Origin: CBEUVQ01 sp965546615
Lineage (GTDB): Bacteria; Bacillota; Desulfotomaculia; Desulfotomaculales; Desulfohalotomaculaceae
Assembly: GCA_965546615.1 (NCBI GenBank)
Contig: CBEUVQ010000002.1
Location: 1-64,000 of the forward strand
Reading direction: 5' to 3'
Length of the DNA stretch: 64,000 nucleotides
Every line of letters begins with the position of its first letter. Positions within the stretch are counted from its first letter, which is position 1. Below, in pieces: positions 50,984 to 60,141 of this stretch. The position numbers and the translations under genes are program-made. Under the pieces are notes generated by a model that worked only from the letters and a program-made list of their open reading frames with translations, did not search any database and was not told where the DNA came from.

Positions 50984-52253
50984 AATCCACATATTCAAAT
51001 TCAAAATCTTTGATGCGCACCGTGTCTCCTTCAACGGCACCTGCTTCTCTCAGAGCTTTATAGATGCCCATTTTGTCCATAATACGGCCTAAGCGTTCTA
51101 CAGACTGGTCGTTATTTAAGTCAGCCATTACTACATGCTTCTCAATTTCTTTCCCGCTGATTACAAAAACATCGTTTTCTTTTTTGATAACAAATCGCTG
51201 CTCCGGTTTATAGCGAATTACTTTTTCCTCTTCTGCCGCGTAGTCTTCCAATTCTTTGGGGATTTCCTTCAGCAGCTGACCGATTCTTAAGATCAGTTTA
51301 TCCAACCCTTGGCCGGTAACGGCAGACACCGGAAAAATTTCATATTTGCCGCCCAGTTCGCGCTGCAGCTTGTTCAGGTTTTCCTGCGCCTGCAGAACGT
51401 CCATTTTATTGGCCGCAATCACCATTGGTCTTTGCGCCAGTTTAGGATCATATTTACTCAGTTCACTGTTGATGACATAAAAATCCTGCAGCGGATCACG
51501 TCCTTCGCTGCCTGCGGCATCAATAACGTGCACTAAAACGCGGGTGCGCTCAACATGACGCAGAAATTCATGTCCCAAACCAACGCCGGCATGAGCTCCT
51601 TCAATTAAACCGGGTATATCGGCCATCACAAAACTTTCACCTTCAAACAGCCGGACAACACCTAAGTTGGGAACCAAAGTAGTAAACGGGTAATCAGCAA
51701 TTTTGGGCTTAGCCGCCGAAACACTGGATATAATTGTAGATTTACCGGCATTGGGAAAGCCCACTAAACCAACATCAGCAATCAGCTTCAGCTCTAAGCG
51801 CAGCCATCTTTCCTCTCCGGGTTCTCCTTTTTCTGCGATCGTCGGAGCTTTGTTTAAAGCAGTGGCAAAACGCATATTACCTCGACCGCCGCGCCCGCCT
51901 TTAGCAACAACCACTTTTTCGCCCGGTTTGACAATGTCAGCAATTAACTCATCCGTTTCGGCATCACGCACGATAGTGCCGACAGGAACGCGCAGAATTA
52001 AATCTTCACCGGAACGGCCATGCATGCCTTTGCCCATGCCGTGCCGACCCCGTTCTGCTTTAAAGTGACTTTTATAGCGAAAATCCACTAATGTATTTAA
52101 TCCTTCATCGGCAAGAAAAATCACACTGCCGCCGCGCCCTCCGTCGCCGCCCCAAGGGCCGCCTTCCGGCACATATTTTTCACGGCGCATCGCTACACAA
52201 CCATTTCCGCCGTCGCCACCTTTGACAAAAACTTTTGCTTTATCGTAAAACAT
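50982..52253 (-). CDS. obg: GTPase Obg
   Basis: A 423-residue GTPase for 50S assembly and stress/sporulation control. The glycine-rich Obg fold is at the N terminus (VKGGDGGNGCVAM, GGRGGRGN), the G domain has GFPNAGKSTI (about 166-175), DIPGLIEGAH and ANKMD, and a C-terminal OCT domain (about 345-423) is present. It lies downstream of spo0B, as in B. subtilis where the two are co-transcribed. Confidence 0.97.
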   Translation of the reverse strand: MFYDKAKVFVKGGDGGNGCVAMRREKYVPEGGPWGGDGGRGGSVIFLADEGLNTLVDFRYKSHFKAERGRHGMGKGMHGRSGEDLILRVPVGTIVRDAETDELIADIVKPGEKVVVAKGGRGGRGNMRFATALNKAPTIAEKGEPGEERWLRLELKLIADVGLVGFPNAGKSTIISSVSAAKPKIADYPFTTLVPNLGVVRLFEGESFVMADIPGLIEGAHAGVGLGHEFLRHVERTRVLVHVIDAAGSEGRDPLQDFYVINSELSKYDPKLAQRPMVIAANKMDVLQAQENLNKLQRELGGKYEIFPVSAVTGQGLDKLILRIGQLLKEIPKELEDYAAEEEKVIRYKPEQRFVIKKENDVFVISGKEIEKHVVMADLNNDQSVERLGRIMDKMGIYKALREAGAVEGDTVRIKDFEFEYVD

Positions 52254-52326
52254 AGATAACCACCTTACTGTGTTTAAATCATTACTTAGTATATTATGTA
52301 CTTCCTTGCCGGATCATAGACCCTGC

Positions 52327-52884
52327 TTACTTAGGCACTGTGAGAAATATTTCAGCACGTTCGGCAGTTACCGCCATCCCCACCTGAACACCTTGTCCCT
52401 TTAGGCTGCGGCAGTATTTCAGTTTATTCTGCAGATCGTAAACAGCATCTTCGGCCAATCCCGGAAAACGGAATTTAAAAACAAACTTTTTACCGTTTTC
52501 ACTGAGACTGAAAAACAGCCGTCGATCTGCAATTTGGGGTGGTGAAAGTTCCTCTAAAGCAGCGTTGATGCATTCTTCCACCGCTGCCGCCAAAACCTCG
52601 CCCGGACAATTGCAGTTTTCCCCCATATCGGTGTTTATGTCAAAGATAAAATCCACTTGATGTTTATTTGCGTTATTAACAGCCACCAAAAGCACCGCCT
52701 TTAACTCCGGCATCTGCATACGGGTGATCACACTTAACCTGCCCATATCCCGGCTGACTTGATTAATATAGTCGTGCAGCTTATCCACCTTATTTAATTG
52801 CAGTAGGCCGGAAATAACCTGTAAATGGTTTAAGAAATCATGGCGGTGCACTTGAACCACCTCTAATATTTCGCTTAATTTCAT
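52327..52884 (-). CDS. spo0B: Spo0B-like sporulation phosphotransferase
   Basis: A 185-residue protein with the Spo0B alpha-helical hairpin at the N terminus: HRHDFLNHLQVISGLLQL (about 13-30), where the first His of RHDFLNH is the phosphorylated residue. The rest is a degenerate ATPase-like domain (AAAVEECINAALEEL; C-terminal GVQVGMAVTAERAE) without clear G-boxes. In the phosphorelay Spo0B moves phosphate from Spo0F to Spo0A; many Clostridia lack a full relay, so it may instead work with local kinases. Position between rpmA and obg is the same as in Bacillus. Confidence 0.85.
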   Translation of the reverse strand: MKLSEILEVVQVHRHDFLNHLQVISGLLQLNKVDKLHDYINQVSRDMGRLSVITRMQMPELKAVLLVAVNNANKHQVDFIFDINTDMGENCNCPGEVLAAAVEECINAALEELSPPQIADRRLFFSLSENGKKFVFKFRFPGLAEDAVYDLQNKLKYCRSLKGQGVQVGMAVTAERAEIFLTVPK

Positions 52885-53059
52885 CAAGCTTCATCCCCTT
52901 GACGTATAGTATAATTCTTCTTTTGAGGATATTCGATTAATTGGCTAATATTTCCTGCCGAACGATATACTTTTTTACATAAAGTGTAAGAACAGTTTTT
53001 TATTCCCGCTGTTTTATCAAAAGCGGCGTTTTATCTGCAGTGCCTTGACACTATAAAAT

Positions 53060-53087
53060 AAAAACCGACCTCTTTTTTGAGATCGGT
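53060..53087 (-). terminator. Terminator of rplU-rpmA
   Basis: ACCGATCTC/GAGGTCGGT with a 6-base loop and TTTTATTTTA after it on the minus strand; it separates the ribosomal genes from spo0B-obg. Confidence 0.85.
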
Positions 53088-53096
53088 CTTGATTAT

Positions 53097-53369
53097 CTAC
53101 TGAGCTGCAGCAGTGTTAGCTGGGTAAATGCTAACTTGTTTTCTGTCTCTACCTTTACGCTCGAACTTAACTACACCGTCAATTTTGGCAAATAGTGTAT
53201 CATCTCCACCCTTACCAACGTTAACGCCCGGGTGAATTTTGGTACCGCGCTGACGAACGATAATGCTGCCTGCGCTGACAGTTTGACCATCGAAACGTTT
53301 AACTCCCAGCCGTTTGGCTTCGGAATCACGACCGTTCCGTGAACTGCCTACCCCCTTCTTATGAGCCAT
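53097..53369 (-). CDS. rpmA: Ribosomal protein bL27 without N-terminal extension
   Basis: A 90-residue large-subunit protein whose N terminus reaches the peptidyl transferase centre. It starts AHKKGVGSSRNGRDSE, i.e. directly with the mature sequence. Many Firmicutes have about nine extra residues removed by the Prp protease, encoded between rplU and rpmA; here the gap is 39 bases and no prp gene is present. Confidence 0.97.
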   Translation of the reverse strand: MAHKKGVGSSRNGRDSEAKRLGVKRFDGQTVSAGSIIVRQRGTKIHPGVNVGKGGDDTLFAKIDGVVKFERKGRDRKQVSIYPANTAAAQ

Positions 53370-53408
53370 TTAAACCCACCTCCTTTATAAAACGAGGTTA
53401 TGCCTTCG

Positions 53409-53720
53409 TTAAGCTTCAATTTTTTCAACTACTACTTCAGTGAAAGGCTGACGATGGCCCTTCTTACGACGGTAATTCTTCTTTGGCTTATACTTAAAGA
53501 CAATAATCTTGCGCCCTTTGCCGTGACGCACTACTTTTAAAGTTACTTTCGCACCGTCTACAGTAGGAGCACCAAATTTAACCTCACCGTTTTTTTCTAC
53601 CATCAGCACTTTATCTGCAGCCAAGGTTTCACCTGCTTCTGCTGACAACCTTTCTACAAACAAAGTATCTCCTTCTTGAACACGAAACTGCTTGCCGCCG
53701 GTTTCAATAATTGCGTACAT
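53409..53720 (-). CDS. rplU: Ribosomal protein bL21
   Basis: A 103-residue large-subunit protein: YAIIETGGKQFRVQEGD at the start and KKNYRRKKGHRQPFTEV near the end are diagnostic. It is the first gene of the rplU-rpmA transcript and is preceded by a structured leader. Confidence 0.98.
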   Translation of the reverse strand: MYAIIETGGKQFRVQEGDTLFVERLSAEAGETLAADKVLMVEKNGEVKFGAPTVDGAKVTLKVVRHGKGRKIIVFKYKPKKNYRRKKGHRQPFTEVVVEKIEA

Positions 53721-53828
53721 TCAATACACCTCCCCATTATCAGGACTCGCCGGCGAAGGTAGGCCGGATAAGCCGTTTATAACCTGTGCCGAGCGGTGGT
53801 CGTAAGTATTTACAGAAACACTTACATC
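53721..53828 (-). ncRNA. Candidate L21 leader RNA
   Basis: A leader of about 110 bases from the promoter to rplU. It is GC-richer than other gaps and has pairable segments such as GGCTTATCCGGCC with GCCGGCGAGTCC-like stretches and GTAAGTGTTTCTGTAAATACTTAC, whose ends GTAAGT/ACTTAC form a hairpin. Firmicutes rplU genes carry an autoregulatory L21 leader in this position; I assign it by position and structure, not by alignment. Confidence 0.55.
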
Positions 53829-53833
53829 TCAAC

Positions 53834-53861
53834 ATTTTATCATAGATGATGCTGTTGTCAA
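53834..53861 (-). promoter_or_regulatory. Promoter of rplU-rpmA
   Basis: TTGACA, 16 bases, TAAAAT with an extended -10 (TGATAAAAT). Confidence 0.8.
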
Positions 53862-53968
53862 GAAAAAAGCCAATCCACCTTAACTGCCAGGGCATTTACA
53901 CACCTCAACGCGGCAGCAGTTTTTTGAAATACTGCATTTGCGGAAACAGCTGTGATCTTTCAGGCTTT

Positions 53969-55639
53969 TTACAACAGCTTAGCCTTAGCGTAAGTGCGAT
54001 AAGTTTTCCCTACTTCAACCAACACTTTTTCGCCGATCAATGCGCCGGCAGATTCGATATCTAAAATGTAGCCGTCAATGCGCGCAATGCCGTCATTAAG
54101 ATTGGTGATATGTGGTTCTTCCACACGCACCTCCAATATCTCGCCGGTTTTCACCGGGGGATTGCCTACTTCCAATTCTTCCTGCCCGTAGAGCGGTTTA
54201 ATGTTGGTTTCTTCGATATGACAGTTTGCTGAGCCGCGTATGTACAAGTTCTTGCCGATATGCTGCTCAAATTCCTTTAAACCCGTCCCGCCGCTGCCGA
54301 TAATGCGGGCCGCCACCTGCGGATGAGCTTCCACTAAAATTGCATCGGCAGCGGTAGTTTTTGCTGTCTCAGCAATTTTTTGTTTTAACCGGATACTAAC
54401 CGAGTCTTCTGATAACACTTTCCCCCTGCCTTCACAGTAAGGACAGGGTTTTTGCACTACCTCGTTAATGCTGGGGCGCACTTTTTTGCGCGTCATTTCT
54501 ACCAAGCCGAGCTGGGTAATCCCTAAAATATTCGTTTTCGTTTTATCCTTTTTTAATTCTTCTTCCAGCTTCTGCAGCACCAGATGCCGGTGCTCTTCTT
54601 TCAGCATATCGATAAAATCAATTATGATAATGCCGCCAATATTGCGCAGTCTTAATTGACGCGCTATTTCCGCTGCGGCATCCAAGTTTGTTTTCAGCAC
54701 GGTATCTTCTAAATTAGTGCTGCCGACATATTTGCCGGTATTGACATCAATTGCCGTTAATGCTTCAGCTTGGTCAATGACTAAATAAGCACCGCATTTC
54801 AACCAAACCCGGCGTTTCAAAACCTTATCAAACTCAGCTTCTATGCCCAGCTCTTCAAACAAATTTTCCCGGGAATGGTGATGAACCTTTATTTTCAACT
54901 TCGGATCAATGATTTCGATTAATTCCAGCACCTTTTCATATTCATAGCGCGAATCGATAATTAAGCGATCAACATCTTCACTGAAAGTATCTCTTAAAAC
55001 CCGCTGCACCAGTTCCAAATCACGGTGCAGTAAATTAGGCACCGGTCCATGACTGGATTTGTTTTGAATTTTAATCCAAAGTTTAGATAATAACCGCACG
55101 TCGTTTTTAATCTCTTCTTCGTCCATTCCTTCAGCAACGGTGCGCACTATTACTCCCATACCTTCCGGCTTCACCCGGGAGGCAATTTCTTTTAACCTTT
55201 CCCTCTCTTCTTCATCTTCAATGCGGCGGGATATGCCGATGTAGTCTACCGTTGGCATCAGCACCAAATACCTGCCGGGAAGGGTAATATGAGTAGTTAC
55301 CCGCGGGCCTTTGCCGCCAATGGGATCTTTTACAATCTGCACGATGATTTCCTGACCCTGCCTCAGCACATCGCCGATATTAAGCGGCTCAACATGATGA
55401 TGATCAACGCGGTTGGGCAGAGCATCCTCTACATATAAAAAGGCATTCTTCTCCAATCCAATATTCACAAAGGCTGCCTGCATGCCGGGAAGCACATTTT
55501 CCACCCGGCCTTTGTAAATATTACCAACCAAGCGCTGATTATGCGATCGCTCAATATATATTTCAACCGGCAGTTTATCTTCCAGCACTGCTACCCTGGT
55601 TTCTTCTTCTCCAACATTTACAATTATTTCTTTATACAT
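53969..55639 (-). CDS. rng: Ribonuclease G/E
   Basis: A 556-residue endoribonuclease. The S1 RNA-binding domain is near residues 37-115 (VGNIYKGRVENVLPGMQAAFVNIG); the catalytic DNase I-like part has AIDVNTGKYVGS and IIIIDFIDM, whose aspartates hold Mg2+. The zinc link is CPYCEGRG (about 410). A C-terminal extension of about 70 residues includes a TRAM-like segment. Its place upstream of rplU and downstream of the DUF2344 gene is typical of Clostridia. Confidence 0.96.
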   Translation of the reverse strand: MYKEIIVNVGEEETRVAVLEDKLPVEIYIERSHNQRLVGNIYKGRVENVLPGMQAAFVNIGLEKNAFLYVEDALPNRVDHHHVEPLNIGDVLRQGQEIIVQIVKDPIGGKGPRVTTHITLPGRYLVLMPTVDYIGISRRIEDEEERERLKEIASRVKPEGMGVIVRTVAEGMDEEEIKNDVRLLSKLWIKIQNKSSHGPVPNLLHRDLELVQRVLRDTFSEDVDRLIIDSRYEYEKVLELIEIIDPKLKIKVHHHSRENLFEELGIEAEFDKVLKRRVWLKCGAYLVIDQAEALTAIDVNTGKYVGSTNLEDTVLKTNLDAAAEIARQLRLRNIGGIIIIDFIDMLKEEHRHLVLQKLEEELKKDKTKTNILGITQLGLVEMTRKKVRPSINEVVQKPCPYCEGRGKVLSEDSVSIRLKQKIAETAKTTAADAILVEAHPQVAARIIGSGGTGLKEFEQHIGKNLYIRGSANCHIEETNIKPLYGQEELEVGNPPVKTGEILEVRVEEPHITNLNDGIARIDGYILDIESAGALIGEKVLVEVGKTYRTYAKAKLL

Positions 55640-55695
55640 AACTATCCTCTCCAGAGCAAGACTGACAGAGGCATCTCACCTAATTTCTCGGGCTG

Positions 55696-56382
55696 CTACC
55701 ATAACTCTTTTCGCCCATTGCCATCTTCGCCATATAAGCCGGTGCGAAAAATTCGGCAGCATGCACAATCTATCGGTAACCCTGCCTTTTCTAATTCTTT
55801 TAAAATTTCCTCCGGGCGAACATTTCCCTGACTGCCGGTACGCAATTCCGCTTGTATCTGCAGTCCGTCTTCGTTCATTGCTGCCTTTAAAGCCAGTATT
55901 CCCGGACGAATGTCAGATGTTTTCACTTTACCTTTGACATTTCTCTGCACTAAAATTTCCGGCTGCTGCAGCAGGCGATCAATGATTTTTTCAATCTCGT
56001 CCGGTCCTACAGCAGAAGCGGTTGGGCATTCCATCCGATAAGCGGCCCGACTGATTTGGGACATTAACGGCTTTGCGTTATTGTCAATCTGCCGGACTGC
56101 CAAAATCTTAATGCCCCCAATTAAGTTTTCATTTAATCTCGTTATAATGTCCCGGTCGTCCAGTTTCTCAGTAAGCTCTATTTCTAAAAACTCTCGTTCG
56201 CCGGCAACTCCCACTGCCAGCGGTGAAGCAAAACTTATTTTGGGATGGGGATTAAACCCTTGAGAATAAGCCATCGGCAGTTTTGCCCGCCGACAGGCCC
56301 GCTCAAACAAACGCACCAAATCAAGGTGCGATAAAAAGCGCGCAGCGTCTAAAACCGATATCATCATTTTATACTTGGGCAC
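55696..56382 (-). CDS. DUF2344 radical-SAM-linked protein
   Basis: A 228-residue protein of the family always encoded next to, or fused with, the large radical-SAM protein upstream. FLSHLDLVRLFERACRRA and YSQGFNPHPKISFASPLAVG are the signature blocks. Its biochemical role is unknown; tRNA or rRNA modification has been suggested from context. GTG at 56382 follows GGGGGTG by 8 bases, and the gene overlaps the radical-SAM gene by 14 bases. Confidence 0.92.
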   Translation of the reverse strand: MPKYKMMISVLDAARFLSHLDLVRLFERACRRAKLPMAYSQGFNPHPKISFASPLAVGVAGEREFLEIELTEKLDDRDIITRLNENLIGGIKILAVRQIDNNAKPLMSQISRAAYRMECPTASAVGPDEIEKIIDRLLQQPEILVQRNVKGKVKTSDIRPGILALKAAMNEDGLQIQAELRTGSQGNVRPEEILKELEKAGLPIDCACCRIFRTGLYGEDGNGRKELW

Positions 56383-58234
56383 TGTCATCACCCCCAAGCA
56401 CAACCGGATTAATATTCATGCCGGGGCACAGCCCACATCCCGGGCACCTGCCGTTCCGGCAGTCATTGGTCGCTTTTTCGTCAACTGCCTTTTTGTGCTC
56501 TGAAATTAAATAGCGTTTACTTACCCCGGTATCAATGTGATCCCACGGCAGCACATCTTGGTAATCATAGCGTTGGTATGCATACCATTCAGGGTCCAAA
56601 CCTTCATCAGCAAATGCTTGCAGCCAAGCCTCGTAATTAAACAGCTCGCTCCAGCCGTCAAAACGGCATCCCAGCTTAAAAGCCCGCTCAATTACCGCTC
56701 CCAGCCGTCGATCACCTTTAGACAGTGCTGCCTCTAAGAAGCTGGTTTTGGGGTCATGATAGTTAAACACAATGTGTTTATCCCGCAGTTTTTCTTTTAA
56801 ATACGCTTGTTTTTTCTTCAATATTTCAATATGATCCTGCGGTTCCCATTGGAATGCGGTATGCGATTTGGGCACAAAAGATGACGTGCCCACCGTCACT
56901 TTTAAACGCTTCCGCGAAACACCCTGTTCCTTTCCGATTTTAACCACTAATTTTGCAAGACGCGCAATACCGTCTAAATCCTCATAGGTTTCTGTAGGCA
57001 GGCCAATCATAAAGTACAATTTTATGGCATGCCAACCGGCGGCAAAAGCAGCGGTAACAGCATGTACCAAATCTTCTTCTGTTACCCCTTTGTTGATAAC
57101 ATCCCTCAGCCGCTGAGTTCCGGCCTCCGGTGCAAAAGTCAAACTGGAACGGCGTACGCGCTGCACTTCTTTAGCCAAGTCAATAGAAAAAGCATCTGCC
57201 CTCAGCGAAGGTAAAGAAACATTAACCCCTTTGTCTGAATGAGCATCCAGCAAATCCATGACCAGCGGACGCACGTTTGAATAATCCGCTGTAGAAAGTG
57301 ATGTCAGTGAAATTTCATCATAACCGGTGTGTTTAATAATTTCTTCCGCTTGCTTCAACAGCGTCTGCGGATTTTTCTCCCGCACCGGCCGATACAATAT
57401 ACCGGCTTGGCAAAACCTGCAGCCACGGGTGCAGCCGCGCTGCACTTCCAGCATTACCCGGTCATGAACCGTGCCTAATGACGGCACAATGGGCCTGGTG
57501 GGAAAAAGAGCATTATCAACATCTCTTAACAAACGTTTGCGCACCTTTGCCGGTGCTTCCGAACGTGTAGGATAAACCGCCTTTATTTTGCCGCTCTCAT
57601 AGTACTCAACATTATAAAACGCCGGTACATAAATTCCTTCAATTGCAGCCATCTTAGCAAGCAGCTGCTCACGGCTTAAATTTTGGCGGCGGGCTGCTTT
57701 ATAAGCATCGATTAGTTCATTAATCACTTCTTCCCCTTCGCCTAACACAAACAAATCAATAAAATCTGCAAGCGGCTCCGGGTTAAAAGCACAAGGGCCA
57801 CCGGCAATAATCAGCGGCATGCTGTTATCCCGTTCGCTTGTTTTCAGAGGAAGTCCGGCCATGTCAATCATATTTAAAATATTGCTAAAAGTCATTTCAT
57901 ACTGCAGTGTAAAACCTAAAATGTCAAAATCACTTACCGGACGACGTGATTCCAGTGAAAATAAAGGAATATTATGCTCCTTCATTTTTTCTTCCATATC
58001 TACCCAAGGTGCAAAAACACGCTCCATTAAAGCATCATTGCGGTCGTTTACCAGATTGTACAGTATTTGCAGCCCCAAAAACGACATGCCTATTTCATAC
58101 ACATCGGGAAACGCAAAGGCCATGCGCACATCTACTGAATGCCATTCTTTTTTTATTGAGTTCCATTCTCCACCGGTATAACGGGCAGGTTTCTGTACCT
58201 GTGGCAGTATTTTCTCTAATTCTTGCTGCATCAT
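56369..58234 (-). CDS. Radical-SAM protein with B12-binding-like domain (TIGR03960 type)
   Basis: A 621-residue protein. The N-terminal part (about 20-200) resembles a cobalamin-binding fold, the radical-SAM core has the cluster motif EVQRGCTRGCRFCQAG (CxxxCxxC, about 270-280), and the C terminus ends in a cysteine-rich CRNGRCPGCGLCPG. It is paired with the DUF2344 protein; together they form a conserved but uncharacterised module in Gram-positive bacteria. ATG at 58234 lies 5 bases after AAGGAGG; a second ATG follows immediately. Confidence 0.9.
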   Translation of the reverse strand: MMQQELEKILPQVQKPARYTGGEWNSIKKEWHSVDVRMAFAFPDVYEIGMSFLGLQILYNLVNDRNDALMERVFAPWVDMEEKMKEHNIPLFSLESRRPVSDFDILGFTLQYEMTFSNILNMIDMAGLPLKTSERDNSMPLIIAGGPCAFNPEPLADFIDLFVLGEGEEVINELIDAYKAARRQNLSREQLLAKMAAIEGIYVPAFYNVEYYESGKIKAVYPTRSEAPAKVRKRLLRDVDNALFPTRPIVPSLGTVHDRVMLEVQRGCTRGCRFCQAGILYRPVREKNPQTLLKQAEEIIKHTGYDEISLTSLSTADYSNVRPLVMDLLDAHSDKGVNVSLPSLRADAFSIDLAKEVQRVRRSSLTFAPEAGTQRLRDVINKGVTEEDLVHAVTAAFAAGWHAIKLYFMIGLPTETYEDLDGIARLAKLVVKIGKEQGVSRKRLKVTVGTSSFVPKSHTAFQWEPQDHIEILKKKQAYLKEKLRDKHIVFNYHDPKTSFLEAALSKGDRRLGAVIERAFKLGCRFDGWSELFNYEAWLQAFADEGLDPEWYAYQRYDYQDVLPWDHIDTGVSKRYLISEHKKAVDEKATNDCRNGRCPGCGLCPGMNINPVVLGGDDSAQV

Positions 58235-58344
58235 ATAGTCCTCCTTAGCAACGCAACTGATTCTTACTATGCTATTATTTACCAAAAGGCACTTCTTAAA
58301 ATATCTTAACATTATTCAATTCAACAAGAATTTGAAGATTCCTG

Positions 58345-59220
58345 TTATTTCCTTCCGATTTTGCCTACCGGATAATCTAAGCCGTAGCTCATTAGTGCAT
58401 CAACCACTTCTGTTTCACTGATGATACCCTGATACTGCATGTCGCTGTTCAGCAGCATCACCAAATGAAATTTTTGGGGCACAAAGGGTTTAATCACTTC
58501 CCGTAGCGGTGCATTGGCCAGCGAAACGATAATTTCTGCCGGCAGCACCCCGCATTCCGCCAGCTCGTACTTTTTTTGAGTGAGCTGCCGCACAAAAAGA
58601 TAGGGTGCGGTGCTCTTTTCACGGGTAGCGGCATAAAAAATAAACAAGCCTAATATCAGTATATCCAAACCGCTGATACCTAACAACAACCCCAACGCAG
58701 CCAAAGAAACAATTACCACCGCCCAGGCCTGCCCCATCGCGGTGCATAAATATGTAGCCTGCCGCAGCCCCATCCACCAGGCGAGATAAGCCCGCAGCAC
58801 CCGTCCGCCGTCTAAAGGTAAAGCCGGCAGCATATTAAACACCGCCAGCATCAAATTGCATTGTATAAAAAAGTCTCCCAGTTCTTCGTCCCACATTCCG
58901 TAACTGCGAAAGCCCAGAGCCAAAGCAATCATGACCAGATTGGAAAGGGGCCCGGCTATGGCAACAGCCATTTCCTTTCTGGTGTTTAACGCCAGTTCAC
59001 TGCCTAATCTGGCAACGCCGCCAAACGGCAGCAGTTCAATTTCAATCACCCGCACCCCTAAGCGCACCGCGGTAACGGTATGGGCAAGTTCATGCAGCAG
59101 TACCACTGCAAAAAGAAGCAGACCCTTGTCCAAAATACCGGCAATAAAAAAGAGGCTTAATTGAAATAAAAACCAGCTGTTAATATGCATGTCAATTCCA
59201 AACACGCGCCCTACCTTCAT
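58345..59220 (-). CDS. spoIVFB: Site-2-type metalloprotease, SpoIVFB-like
   Basis: A 291-residue M50 intramembrane protease with six or so hydrophobic segments. Zinc motif HELAHT is in the second helix (about 44-49) and the third ligand in MLPALPLDGGRVLRA (about 132-146). In sporulating Firmicutes SpoIVFB cleaves pro-sigma-K. A C-terminal CBS-like segment (about 225-285) is present. It is encoded right after a SpoIVFA-like partner, as in Bacillus. Confidence 0.9.
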   Translation of the reverse strand: MKVGRVFGIDMHINSWFLFQLSLFFIAGILDKGLLLFAVVLLHELAHTVTAVRLGVRVIEIELLPFGGVARLGSELALNTRKEMAVAIAGPLSNLVMIALALGFRSYGMWDEELGDFFIQCNLMLAVFNMLPALPLDGGRVLRAYLAWWMGLRQATYLCTAMGQAWAVVIVSLAALGLLLGISGLDILILGLFIFYAATREKSTAPYLFVRQLTQKKYELAECGVLPAEIIVSLANAPLREVIKPFVPQKFHLVMLLNSDMQYQGIISETEVVDALMSYGLDYPVGKIGRK

Positions 59221-59236
59221 TGACAGTTTTCACCTC

Positions 59237-60046
59237 TTATTTGCTTAGTCCCTCCAGTTTCGTAATTGGGTCAACCAGCTTGTTATCTTCTCTGATTTCA
59301 AAGTGCAGGCCGCTTATACCGTCATCGCCTTCGCCAACGGTACCGATTACCGCTTCACTTTCTACTTTATCATTTTCGTTGACGTAAACTTCTCCCAACC
59401 CGGCATACAGAGTATAATCTTCGCCGCTGTGCTCAATTAAAATGTAAGTGCCCAGCGTACTGTCTTCACCGATACGGGCCACCCGACCGCTGCGCGCCGC
59501 TTTAACTTCGCTCCCGGCGGCAGCAGCAATATAAATGCCGGGGTTAAAGCGCTCCAGCTCATCAGCACCTTCTTTCAACCAGCCGTAATTCTTAGCCAAT
59601 TTGCCGGAAACCGGCAAAGCATAATGTTTTTCAGTATTCGGCGCCAAAACCGGGCTGGTGCCCGGCAGTTCGTTAAAAAACGGTACATCCATATTTACTG
59701 TTTGCAAACCTAAAGCGACCGCTTTATCCAGTACCGGTTGATAATCCCAATCTGTAGTCAGTGCATATTTTAAAGTTTCGCGTGCTTGGACACCTAACGG
59801 ATGCTCGGTTTCTTTAAGCGTCAGTACTACCAAAAAAACAGCTAATGCAACAGTAAAGCGGTAAAGATTGCTCCACCGGGTTTTTTTTCGCCTGCTGTTA
59901 AAAGCGGCATAACTGTTCTTTCGGCTGTTGGAGGCAAAGAAAGAATCCCAATCCTGTGTTGTGTAGTTAGCAGAAGAAAAATTGGTTGGATAGTTAAGTG
60001 ACGAATTTTTCTTTCCGAGTTTTATTCTTGGAAATTTCAATTTCAA
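59237..60046 (-). CDS. spoIVFA: SpoIVFA-like LytM-domain protein, catalytically degenerate
   Basis: A 269-residue protein with a basic cytoplasmic N terminus, one membrane helix (about 62-82) and an extracellular LytM/M23 domain (about 140-265). The usual zinc residues are lost: the HxGxD position reads FNPGIYIA and the HxH position reads GLHFEIRE. It therefore should not cut peptidoglycan, matching SpoIVFA, which holds SpoIVFB inactive until its own domain is cleaved by SpoIVB. TTG start; 16 bases before the protease gene. Confidence 0.85.
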   Translation of the reverse strand: MKLKFPRIKLGKKNSSLNYPTNFSSANYTTQDWDSFFASNSRKNSYAAFNSRRKKTRWSNLYRFTVALAVFLVVLTLKETEHPLGVQARETLKYALTTDWDYQPVLDKAVALGLQTVNMDVPFFNELPGTSPVLAPNTEKHYALPVSGKLAKNYGWLKEGADELERFNPGIYIAAAAGSEVKAARSGRVARIGEDSTLGTYILIEHSGEDYTLYAGLGEVYVNENDKVESEAVIGTVGEGDDGISGLHFEIREDNKLVDPITKLEGLSK

Positions 60047-60141
60047 TTTATCTCCCCCCAGGTCATAATTTTTCCGGACAGCTTGTCAATACAGTATATT
60101 TACCCTTAAAAATAAAAATGCCTTGGAATTACGTTCCAAGG

